In this document: positions 40,601-51,900 of the stretch, piece after piece
Layout: each line of letters opens with the position of its first letter
Position numbering within the stretch: the stretch's first letter is position 1
Source: Glossina fuscipes
Lineage: Eukaryota; Arthropoda; Insecta; Diptera; Glossinidae
Length of the DNA stretch: 64,000 nucleotides
Assembly (NCBI RefSeq): GCF_014805625.2
Contig: NW_023998416.1
Span: forward strand, 34,580,750 to 34,644,749
Direction: 5' to 3'
Notes under the pieces: generated by a model
Databases searched by the model: none
Seen by the model: the letters and a program-made list of their open reading frames with translations, nothing else
Told to the model about the DNA's origin: nothing
Position numbers and translations under genes: made by a program

Positions 40601-40795
40601 ATGAACCATTTTAATTCTGAGTCAGAATTTAGTATTATCAATATGCAGGAAATGTTTAATGAAGATTTGAAATTCGTTCGTACAACGAGGCAGACACTTA
40701 GCAATGTTCAAACGAAAATATCGCAAAATTCTCAAATGGTCGTCCATGATGCGATAGAAAGCATCGTTGACGAATACAACGCGTTTTGGCAATAA
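40601..40795 (+). CDS. possible small orphan ORF (64 aa)
   Basis: I do not recognise this. The translation is balanced in composition, acidic and Gln/Asn-rich, with heptad-like hydrophobic spacing (about residues 12-60) that could form a helix. Unlike most short frames nearby it is not low-complexity. The stop codon lies inside AATAAA (CAATAAATC), which could act as the poly(A) signal but would leave almost no 3' UTR. Upstream, an out-of-frame Met at 40549 opens a short frame. With no conserved domain or splice partner, it may be chance. Confidence 0.15.
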   Translation: MNHFNSESEFSIINMQEMFNEDLKFVRTTRQTLSNVQTKISQNSQMVVHDAIESIVDEYNAFWQ

Positions 40796-41040
40796 ATCAT
40801 TATAACCATTAAAGAAATCATGTAACATTCCACTGAAATCCAGGTTAAGTCTCTTTTGCTAGCTGATCTTTTTTGAATGAATTTCGAAATTTTTGTTGTT
40901 TGTATGTCTTTGTAATCATCGCAACCCTTAAACTTGAAATATTCGGATAGAAAAATTAACCAAAGATATAAATTTCCAATGGAATATCAGCGCTTGGCTA
41001 AGTACAGTTTAATTTCAGTCCCATCACTTTCTAAACAACT

Positions 41041-41145
41041 ACTTATTGTATTCGAACTAAGTCAAAAGAGAAACTGATTTATTCAGCCTAAGCGAGAAGT
41101 ACAACTTATTTATTCAACCTAAGCCAAAAGTAGAACTTATTTAAA
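41041..41145. repeat. 31-32 bp tandem repeat, about 3.3 copies
   Basis: Copies start near 41041, 41073, 41104 and 41135, each resembling ACTTATTTATTCAACCTAAG followed by CCAAAAGTAGAA. They grow more alike toward the 3' end. Confidence 0.75.
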
Positions 41146-41345
41146 ATACTTCGCTGTTATTTGGTACTTTATAGGATGTCGTCGGTGTGTTTGGCTAGAC
41201 TTCAATTAGTGAAGGCAACCACCACAATAATAATTAGTGCATTTATTTTTCGTTAGGGAAGTTGTATTATATATATAATACTTAGAATTGAATACCGCGT
41301 GTTACAACTTGATATATGTACGTCCTTTAAACATTCCTTTATGTA

Positions 41346-41418
41346 GCCCGGGTAGCTCAGTCGGTAGAGCATTGGACTTTTAATCCAAGGGTCCAGGGTT
41401 CAAGTCCCTGCTCGGGCG
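41346..41418 (+). tRNA. tRNA-Lys-TTT: tRNA-Lys (TTT)
   Basis: 73 nt. Acceptor GCCCGGG pairs with CTCGGGC (one wobble), D arm GCTC/GAGC, anticodon loop CTTTTAA, T arm with GGTTCAAGTCC, discriminator G. A T8 run follows. Confidence 0.97.
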
Positions 41419-41742
41419 GCGCGGCAATACTTATTGTTGTGATTTTTTTTATATTATAAAACTAAGTTCAAAAATACGTTGAAGTATTTTTGTCGTACTC
41501 TATACAGAATTGTGATCGCTAAATAATTCCTCAAAAACGATATAGGCTTTATAAATAAAACACATCTACGAACGGAGATTTCTTTACAATTAGCAAAAGT
41601 TTGGCGTCACAACTATATACATTTTTGAATTGCATTTGCACTGCCAATTCAAAATAGAGAGCGACAAAAACATCGCTTGTATTAACTTATAAATTTACAT
41701 ACTTAAATATAAAATATATGTTTTTTTTTAAAAAACGACGGA

Positions 41743-41813
41743 TGCATCGGCCGGGAATCGAACCCGGGCCGCCCGCGTGGCAGGCGAGCATTCTACCACT
41801 GAACCACCGATGC
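41743..41813 (-). tRNA. tRNA-Gly-GCC: tRNA-Gly (GCC)
   Basis: 71 nt on the minus strand. Acceptor GCATCGG/CCGATGC, anticodon loop CTGCCAC gives GCC, B box GGTTCGATTCC. A T6 run follows on its own strand. Confidence 0.97.
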
Positions 41814-42175
41814 CTGACAAATACTGGCTTACACTACTTTTAAATGGAATAGTAATATGATTTATTAAATAATAATAAAGAGATATTGAAATAACGTACA
41901 CATTTTATTTACGAATTACTTTAACAAATTTCCCCAAAATATCCAACTGCTGTGTTGAAATTACGATTAACTTTATGATTTAAAACTTTAATTGCCTTAA
42001 ACTACTTATATTTTTAGTTTTATTGTGTACGCAATTTATTTGTATAAATAGTCAATGATTCAATCTTCGTAAAATGAAATTTTTGTAAAAGAAATAGCAT
42101 AGTTTGGCGCTACAATTTTAGAGGTTTAAGTGTTTTTAGGAAAATAAATCGATGTCAAAAAAAATAAAATATTTT

Positions 42176-42260
42176 CTCAGCGCTCTTGCATCGGTAGAAC
42201 GTTTGTCTTTTCGAGCACACATTTTGTTCAGAAGCTGATGAGTGCAGGCAAATTTCCAGA
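42176..42260 (+). pseudogene. possible decayed tRNA-Lys relic
   Basis: GCTC at 42182, then ATCGGTAGAACGTTTGTCTTTT, follow the D-arm to anticodon order of tRNA-Lys (TCGGTAGAGCATTGGACTTTT) with few changes. A TTT triplet sits at the anticodon position. The anticodon stem no longer pairs and neither acceptor nor T arm is recognisable. It lies about 250 bp from an intact Lys gene, so it may be a degraded copy. Confidence 0.35.
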
Positions 42261-42501
42261 TCTGTTCCGGTTCTTGCGGTATTAACTTCATTTTAAATGA
42301 ATTGATGTGTGTTAAATTTTGAATAAAAATATATATATAACGATTTTCATCTTTTTACATTCTTTGGATTATATGGATTAAAAATTACTATGCTTAGTTT
42401 TGCTGGCTGCCGATATTTAAACGGAAATTTGCTGAAAGTGGTGAGGTGATCTAGTCACATTTATTACCCTGCTAACGCCTTCATAAAAAATTTGTAAGTG
42501 A

Positions 42502-42574
42502 CGCCCAAGCAGGGACTTGAACCCTGGACCCTTGGATTAAAAGTCCAAGGCTCTTCCGACTGAGCTACCCGGGC
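42502..42574 (-). tRNA. tRNA-Lys-TTT: tRNA-Lys (TTT), variant copy
   Basis: Same fold and anticodon as the copy at 41346. It has a weakened acceptor (two wobble pairs, CTTGGGC side), D-loop T to A, and base 26 A to C. T6 follows on its strand. It is probably still functional. It lies 215 bp past the spz3 stop codon in the same orientation. Confidence 0.88.
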
Positions 42575-42630
42575 CACGTAGGCGCCGTCTCTTATCTATG
42601 TTATTGAAAATTCGTCTTTTTTTTGATATA

Positions 42631-42636
42631 TTTATT
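42631..42636 (-). promoter_or_regulatory. candidate spz3 poly(A) signal
   Basis: AATAAA on the minus strand, about 154 nt after the spz3 stop codon and before the Lys tRNA. It is the first canonical signal downstream. Confidence 0.4.
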
Positions 42637-42789
42637 TAAATATATATAAGATTAATTTAAAATGGTCATGACAATTTGTAACTAAACTTTAGTGAAAATG
42701 ATATTTTAATACTAAAAGAAATTAAAGTATACGCTATAGTTTTTTGGGAGCATTGTTTTAAGGAAAATCTAAATCAGTGACTTTTAAAT

Positions 42790-42946
42790 TCAAGGATTAC
42801 AGCGGCACACGCAACATGAGGGAAACAGAAACCAATCCATGAAAATACCTTTGCAGTCGTTGTCAGGATCATACGCCAACAAACGATGCCATTTGTATTT
42901 TTGCTCACAACCGCAGTCATCCTGGCAGCGTGGAGTTTGAGCTTTG
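42790..42946 (-). CDS. spz3: spz3 exon 6 (second half of cystine knot)
   Basis: Acceptor TTTTTAG|C after a 104 bp intron. It encodes residues 566-616 including [13 protein letters not shown] and [15 protein letters not shown], then TGA. It holds eight of the ten knot cysteines and is the strongest family signature in the window. Confidence 0.95.
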
Positions 42947-45900
42947 CTAAAAATTTTACGATGGTCAAGACAGTAAAATTATGAAAATAATGTATTAATT
43001 TTAGGCGAACGGTTTAAACGAGTTAGTATGTACAAAGGAAATAAACTTACGAACATATTTCTTGGTGTATGGCTTGTTCAAAATGTTGTGTATTAACTAT
43101 GGCTCTAATTTTTCCAGCTGAGTTTGATGCCCAGTAAGGAGTAACTATCTCAATTTTTGATTCGCAGGCATCTAATCTGTATTTGAAAAAAGCATATGTA
43201 AACAATATAAAAAAATTTTGCATAAATCTGAGGTATTTCCACATATCTGACCTTCCCGAACCCGACGATCTTGAACCATTCGAATTAGTTTGCTTAGCAT
43301 TACGGCTACCAGCCTGATTGTTTTGCCTTTTATTTCTAAGCTTGCCGAAGTAGCTCTCACCAGTTTCTTCCGCATGTGCGTCTAACCGATCGTTTTCTGT
43401 TATCACTGAAGGAAGCACACCTGGAGGTATAAATATGTCCGGTTCGTCTATGAAACGTTTTTTACGCTTTTTAGCTTGTTGCTTAGGTCCACCATTATCC
43501 ATATTCATTTCAAAGTCACCGTACATTCGGCGCATTAAAGCTTTATTCTCATCAATAAAACGTTCAATTTTGTCTCTACAAGGAAAAGATGGAATTACAA
43601 CCAAAATAATACAAGTTATTTGTCTTCATCAGATAAATAAAACAAGTAAAAATAAAAAATTTGGCGTTAAAATTGCTCCTGTTGATAACATGGGGGAATA
43701 AACTTCTCAGCTTGTATTCTATAATTTGCATGATATTAAGGGCACCATCATTTAATTGCGATATCTTAATACTTAACATAAAAACAATTAATCGCGGGAG
43801 AATAAATAGCATAGTAATGGTTCATACCTTGCAGAAAAATATTTCAATTGTATTAATTTTCTGCCCTTTCCCCACATATTTTGGGTGCTTACCATGTTGC
43901 ACCCGTAAGGGACATGACTTGGTTGATCATATTTTAAAAAAATATAATTTCAAGTTGATCGGTATAAGAAAAAAGAAGAGCAATTTGTATCTAATTAATC
44001 GATGGTAAATAATGCAAAGAGCAATAATTCAACTCATAGTGAGAAATGTAACTCGCCCCTATACAATTATATTTCAAGTAATCCTAACGAGCTATTTCTA
44101 ATGGCGCCGTGTGCCTGTGGGAGAATCCGCACTTAAGAATAACCTCTTCAACGTTGAAGAGAAAATATCAGCATCAACTACTTGGATTACAATATTTACA
44201 ATATAGAAAGCCTCCAGTGTTGTTATGAAAATCCCACATTTTATGATTTGAGTATGGATGGTAAAACCAAATTCATGACGCTTCGTCGAACAAAGAGATT
44301 ACCAACAATCAGAAGTATATATAACGGAAGAAAGAATGATGTGAAGTACCGGTAAGATGTTTGGAAAAGATTATGTAAGCAGAAAGAATAGAAAAAGCAT
44401 CGTATATATGGGTTTCTGTAAATACTTTGTAAATAGATCTCTATAAGAAATTTAGATAACTTCTACGTTAATTTAAAAATATCAATTTAGTGGCATCAAA
44501 TTCATCTCAAAAGTAATTAAATAAATACGTAAAGCCTTAAAAGGACCGTTTTACCTTACAACATAAAAGGAACGTAAAAATTCATTAAAGAGAGGGAAAT
44601 ATGAACCTTTGGGACACTGCAAAACCCAACAGAAATGTTCTGTGGTGTTCAATATATCCAACACACGAAACACATTGGACGAATAAACGCCGCTAGTGAC
44701 GCGGACATTAAAGGATTCAATTCAAATAGTGACTTTAATTCAATGAGCTTTCCATGCATTCCATGTCCTTGAGAATGATCAAATATATACGAAATGTAAA
44801 CAGGTATACTCAAGATCGGTTTTCAAAAAAAGCGCAGATGGAACAAAAACCGACACATAAAAGCTCTTAATAAAACCAAAATTCATCTGAGGCATGTAAC
44901 ACAAACGTCAACAAAGTTTATAAAAACCAGCTCGAATGGTTTAAGTAATGTCATCAAAATTATAAAGTATATTCTTAAAGAAAATTACAGCTTTGTGACT
45001 TGTTTATCATTACTTAATACTTTAATATTTCAGTAAGCTGCAAAAATAGACAGACATTTCTTTTTTTAATTACTTAGTTCATTCATTTTTTAACAAAGAT
45101 GGCGTGAATGATGCACTAGAGACTGTAAATAATGAATGCCTTCGAAAGAGATGCTTAGACGAGGAAACGTCAACTCACTGAAAATCGTTCTCGATAGCCG
45201 ATTAGTGATTTTCGAATAGGTAAGTGAAGTTATCAGCGTATTCACTATTTTCACGTCAAAAGCTACATGCATATGTTCATTCGCAGCGGGACCATTGTAT
45301 CAACGTTCATTGTTGGCAAAATGGCGAGAACTCAAATTCGACTGCCTCGACCCACCCTGTTATCCAAACCAAACGACTCTTACCTGTCAAACAAACTTGT
45401 AAAATGCTTTGATTTGTTTTGATTTCTCTCTGAAATCGGTTAGCGGTTTTTTTCTTTTACATAGTTAAGCAAAGAAACTCAACAATTTTTGCATGAATTA
45501 TGATCAATATATCATCTACAAATGACTACTAACCACACTAATACCATCTACAAACGGCCACTAACCACACTTACATAAATTATGATCAAAATACCATCTA
45601 CAAATGACTAGAAATATCATTCACTCAGCAAACAACACTAGCTTGAACCGTTAAATATACAACTAATAATAATATAATAATATTTATTCTGTTAAGCTTG
45701 AATATATAACGTAAAGTCGACTTTTATAAAGAAGGATATAAAAATAACAAATCGAAATTTTTAGACGTCTGCGTACAGGCATCGGTGGTTCAGTGGTAGA
45801 ATGCTCGCCTGCCACGCGGGCGGCCCGGGTTCGATTCCCGGCCGATGCAAACTTTTTATAATAAATTGCAAGTTCAAACCCGTGAAGAGATAGATGGGCT

Positions 45901-48900
45901 GGAGAAAAAAATTAAAAACAATTATCTTGTTTTTCTGTCTACACATTTTTAGATAAAAACAGTATTTGCTGTGATAAAAATCTTAGTACCGTTTTTTCAA
46001 TTATATGCTTAGAAAATACGATGACTAATGCAATGAAAACTGGCAACTTTGCAATTTATTTTATATGCGTATATTAAAATATCTAATTTCATTAGCGTTA
46101 ATAATATCATTAGCATGAAAGCAAAGTTCGTTTCGGTTTCGAACTTTTTTTTATATATTCAAATAAAAGCGCGAAGCAATTGACAAATCCTGTGTGCAAA
46201 TAGTATGGAAGCATTGAAATTCTCCTTTAGAATAACTAAATATACAATGCCTGAGGTAAACTTGCTTTCTAATTAGAAAATTCATTTTTTGATATATTTT
46301 AAACTTGCATTGATTTGTGGAAAGCAATTTTTTGACAAAAACAAATATAGTTGGGGGCAAAAGAGTAGTGCAGTGAAAATCGTATTAACGTATTTTGCTC
46401 GTTGCGCGGATCAGCAAAAACATGAGTCAAAACCCACTCACATAGCGCCCGAGCAGGGACTTGAACCCTGGACCCTTGGATTATTTAATCGATGGGTACC
46501 GACTGAGCTACCCGGGCTGTAAAAAACGCTTCACATAAACAACTTTTATATCAAAGAATAGGTATTTTAAGTTCTGGTTCCTATTTGCGACAATTATTAA
46601 TTTCATGTAAGGCCTCACAATGTATATATGACATTATCAACATGACATTCCGAATTGATTTAACCATGCCTAAGCCAACGCATACACTCGCAATTAACAA
46701 AGTATTCTTCGATTACAATACTTTAATTAAATTTGATTGGTGCTACAGATTTTCCCTAGCTCGCTGAAATTTTATAAAGGATTAAAAGTTTAATAGTTAA
46801 TACTGTTTTTTTGTCCTAATAGCGACTTTGAGGTATTTTAAGTATACTAATTTTGATAATTTAGTTCTATTCAAAACTTATTTACATTCACAACATTGCC
46901 GTTGAACTTACATTGGATAACTGTTGCCAGCAGTTGGACAGAATAACTGATGATAACGTTTTATACATGGCACACCTTTGATAACATCGCCTCGTACATC
47001 TAAGCCCAACGCCACTGATAAGGCGGTCCACCATATCTGCCAGAAAAAGAATTAAAAAAAGATTAAATATATTTTTCTAGCAAAGCAACGTTGAAGAAGA
47101 TAACCATTGTCTAGACGATGCTTTTGTACTTGAAATGACAAGCCTAATAATAAACAGTACGCATTGCATTGCATATGGCCACAGAAAAGCAGTTACTTGA
47201 GAAAAAAGAACACTATTAACCCTTTCCTCTCCTATGCACAGTGAGTAAGGGAAGGTAAGGTGTTTTATCTTCAAAGCATTGCTAGCAAAATGGTCCTCTT
47301 GGAATCCGCTAGCTCCCTTGATAATCAAAATTGCATAATTTGATGGACCTAAAGTCATGCATGTTTTTTGAAGCGTACATGTGGTCTTTTTTAAATGGCC
47401 TCACCAATACACCACCACAAAATTCTACCTAACCACATTTGGGACAACTAGACTCGACGTTGCAATTATTGTATGTAAATTTATTAAACTTTTTTTTTCT
47501 TAAAAATAACATTTTACATGCAAAAAAAAAAAACAAATGCAAAGTGCAAAGGAGTAAAGAATGACTTTGTTGAAAAAATAGCGGTATTTATTAGTTCTAG
47601 TGTTACTTTATCAGCTTTTTAATTAAATTTATTTAATTATCATGCTCTCTCTTCCCGACATTCTCGAATAAAACAAACACCAGAATTTATAGTTTACTAA
47701 TTTATTCTACCAAGTATCGATTTTAAACATTCTGTGGTAATATCATTTTCTCTTCACGCTTTAAACATTGCACAAGTAATGATCTCTGTTTGATCAAATA
47801 TCATTTCACTATAACTTTCTCGTTTATTCATCTCTCTGTTTTCACTAATTAGAGCAGTAACAAAATAGAATATTTTATAAGAAACTTTTCAATGATTTTT
47901 TATACTTTTTCTCTGTTAATATCGCTCTGACTTACTTGCATACGTATTTTGAAGAAAAATATGATATGATATAATAGGATGATTCAGAATGACCTTTCAT
48001 TGTATATAATAAACTGATTGCTGCTTTGAAATATAAACGATAAGAAAAATGGAAAAAAAACCAAATTAAATCTGAACCGAAAACGTTGTGATTATAGACT
48101 GGCTGGAGAAGTCAACCATTATTATTGTGGCATCGGTGGTTCAGTGGTAGAATGCTCGCCTGCCACGCGGGCGGCCCGGGTTCGATTCCCGGCCGATGCA
48201 GGATTTTTGCTACGGCAGATAATTTTTTTTTAAATCCTAATTAAATTTATGCAATTAAATGAAATTATAATAAATTTATGTATATAAATTTCAGAAAGAA
48301 AACGAACTTTTTTAGCAAAGTTTACCAATCAAAACAACCGGCCAATAAACGATATTACGCCATGTCCGTTGTTCAGATTTACTGTGCTGATCTTACTTCA
48401 CCTTGTTGTTGTCTGTTATGGCGTGAAAAGGTTTTGTACAGCGACAAATTCCTAACATTTTACTCTCTATTCTCAGTACATTAAGCTCAAAAATTCAAAT
48501 AAGCTGAAGCTAAAATGTATAGGTTAACCACTAAAAGGCAAAAATTCAAAAATAGCGAAGTTGTCTCTCTCTCTTTCTCTTAATCTTTCACCTACAATTG
48601 ACAGGCATTTTGTTAGTTAACTACAATACTTTGACGCTATACACATTTCGCTTATGTCAGAAGCAAGCGTTCAGTTATTGAAACGAATTTAAACAAATCT
48701 TCTTCGTAGTAATTATGAGAAAGCAAAAACGAAACTGGGAAAAACGATGTAAATCGAAAATAATTTTTTTTATATCTGCCTAGCAAAAACAATATATTGC
48801 TTAACAACATTGAAGACGCTTGTTGGTTTAATTGTCGAACGTTTGTAAAGATATTTCCATTCTCGGGGAGTCGGTGCAAAGTTGGGTGTCTTATTATACT

Positions 48901-51900
48901 CATAAGATCCTACATTAAAAAAAAAAAATAACGAACTCGCTATTTACTACCATGCTTAGTATCGAACATCATTGCAGCATTCACGAGGTAGAATACAGAG
49001 AACGTTAAACATGAGTAGTAAAAAATGAGTCCACATTTGAATTTTAACGCTTAATTTAAATTTAAAACTCATGTTATTCTTCCTGCTTGCTATTCTTTGA
49101 TGCTTACTTCTTTCTTAAGTAAATCAATTAAACAATTTTTTTTTTTGTGCATATTTTGAAGTGAATTATGACTAAGAAAATGGTTTTATTTGAAGTGCTA
49201 CACCTCCACCATGTATTAAAATTTTCAACCAGTGCAACAACTGTTTGAATCCAGTAGGCGCACTTACGCAACTAAAAGCCAGCTTTCACTTTCAACCGTT
49301 AACATTCAACTGTTAAGCAAAAGCAGCTGAAAACGAAAGCGGGAGTTAAATTTTTCATACGTGATTAACTCACTGATTTCAAACACATAAAAAGAATATA
49401 TATTTGTCTGCATCAAAATCTTTCATTAAAAGAATAAAAATAAAGTTAAATTTCCATACGCTATAATATTGCGAGGGCATGGGTAACTTTTTCTATTTGT
49501 GTCGAATAAAAGTGGAAATTTATGTCGTATATCTGTTATAACTTATGGGCAAAATACGGTCTTCTCTCTATATCTAGTCTCTTTAATTTGATACCCGACT
49601 GATTATACTGTTAAGAAAAAATAAAAACTCTACGTTATGCGATCCACTATATTTATTTTAGGGTATGTAAATAAAATCAATCTCAAGCCAGTCTAGGTAT
49701 TTGCTATTCCTATTTAAAAACTAATGGAAGATTTAATAGTGAGAATTGTTGGAAATGGTCACACAAACATCGCAGTTAAGAAAAATGTCTATTCAAAATT
49801 TTATATTTCTATTTTTTCGTTTTTATTTTGGGAAATGCTGCAAATGCCAAAAATATTTTATACCCATTAGCGGATTCCCTAACTCCAACTGTGTTCTGCC
49901 TTCTTGCTTAAGGCGGGCTAATCGGAAATATACTTCCCCGTAGCGGACACTGCAAACGACTGTTCAGATATTAATATTAATATTATAAATAATAATAATA
50001 ATTAAAAGTGAAACAAATAAGCAAAGTGACGTAGGATATCACCATGCATTGTTGCAGTATAATATATGTTTAAAGTTACCGACAAAATGTAGCGTTTTTT
50101 CTTTCCTCCGCAGAGAATTTATTAACAAATTTATATCTGTTAACTTTATGTACTGGTTCTATTAAGCAGATTCACATGGCATCGGTGGTTCAGTGGTAGA
50201 ATGCTCGCCTGCCACGCGGGCGGCCCGGGTTCGATTCCCGGCCGATGCAACGGACTTTTTTCTTGATCTATTAGTTAATAAATCATTTTTATTATTTTTG
50301 TAAAATTTTGATCAAACATGTTTTCCAAAAAGTAAAGGCATTGCCAAATTCCTCCTGCAATGATAAGGACGACAAAGCCAAAAGCAAGAACTTAATTGGA
50401 TTAAAAACTATTCTACGCAAATCTCAGTTCCTAATTTTCAAACGCATTATCCAAATTGATCGATCATCGATATTACACTTATTTACGTTTTTCTTCGCGG
50501 TTGCTACAATTCTTTTTTAAATATTAATTATGGCTCACACTACTTTTAGTATAGAGCGTGTTAAATTTTTGGGGATGTATGTAACACCCAGAAGGGCCTT
50601 TTATTATATTAATTCCTGAATCGATTTAAGCATATCTGTCTCTCTGCCCAACTGGCGTCTATATTTCTGCGTTCATCACACAGGTAGCAATTTATGAAAT
50701 ATTTTGAAGAAATATTTTGGCGACACTGATTTCTTTTGATCCTAGCGACGGGTTGCATCGGCGCATTTTTACAACCACTCTCCATATAACACTTTTTGGA
50801 AAAAAATTTTTGTATGAAAGCAAATTGAAATTTTCGAATTAAGACCTACACTGAACCCTTCTTACGTAATCGTTCCTACGAAAGGTAAGCTTTCGCGTGA
50901 AAACTTTCTATGATAATAGTCAGACATCAAAATCAATTGTACCAACTTTGAATCATCTAAGTGTGCTTCTTGTACCCAACCCTCTAAAAAAGTTCTGATG
51001 GAAAGTGAATCTTTATGTGACAAAAAGGTATGTTTTTTAATATATCGTTATCAAAATTGCTTCGTAATTGTAACCTGACAAAGAAACTACCTTTACCATG
51101 TTTGGACTAAGTAGGTCTCACGTTTAGACCCCACACCGTATAAGCGTACTCATGGAAAGCAAGCCTTTGCATACTAGACAAGTACAATTTTTAGTATTTT
51201 ATCACGGAAAAAAATGGAAGAATTCTATCAGATGGAGTGGCGTAGGGTATCATATACTTAGCTTTACCCGACTATAATATTTATATTTGTTTTAAAGTTA
51301 CTTTGAAACTACTTACTGGTATTTGGACTAAAGTGCCGTTGTTTAAGGTGGGATACGAATACAACGGTACAACTGGCACAGTGTTGTTTTTCAATAGTAT
51401 GGGTCCTTGTATGGGAGTCACCGTCGGCATAGACGACTTCTTGGCACCATCTATGTAACGATATGAAAAAGAAATAAATATTATTTTTTATTAGATTGTT
51501 GCACAAACGGAAGCATTGACTGCCACATCCCACCCCACGCAAAATAGACGGGAGCCCGTTCGTGGAAATTTGCATTTAAGTTGTAAAATATGACAATTAT
51601 TTGTTAGCTCGACGACACCTCCAATAACTACTGCACTTAATGTTGTTAAGAAACGTAGAAGAGTTTAGCGGGTGGCAATAACCCGCTATGAGCGCCTGGT
51701 AAAGTGATTTGCATAACGTAAACGCTTTCCATAACATCTGGCATTAGACATCTGCATATGTTGAATGCGTGAAGTAAGCTGACTAATAAACTCTAGCGTA
51801 AAAAAAAAATTTAATATCTCCGTATTGACTCTTCTAAGGTATACCAAGGGTCCTTTTATCTTCAAATTTAGTATTATTTTGTTTTTAATTTTGCGTAAAT

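Larger units (their letters stand above)
43576..46911 (-). other. spz3 intron 3 (3336 bp)
   Basis: It holds an intact Gly tRNA (plus strand), the Lys tRNA pseudogene, and a nested direct repeat at 45495-45610. No other coding is seen. Confidence 0.75.
47037..51316 (-). other. spz3 intron 2 (4280 bp)
   Basis: It holds two Gly tRNA genes on the plus strand and a reverse copy of the dispersed repeat (50565-50690). No further exon is recognised. Confidence 0.7.

Noticed and set aside
43047..43604. Single 185-residue frame as a stand-alone gene
   Set aside because: It reads through two introns and intronic flanks. The true exons are 43252-43575 and 43051-43176 of spz3.
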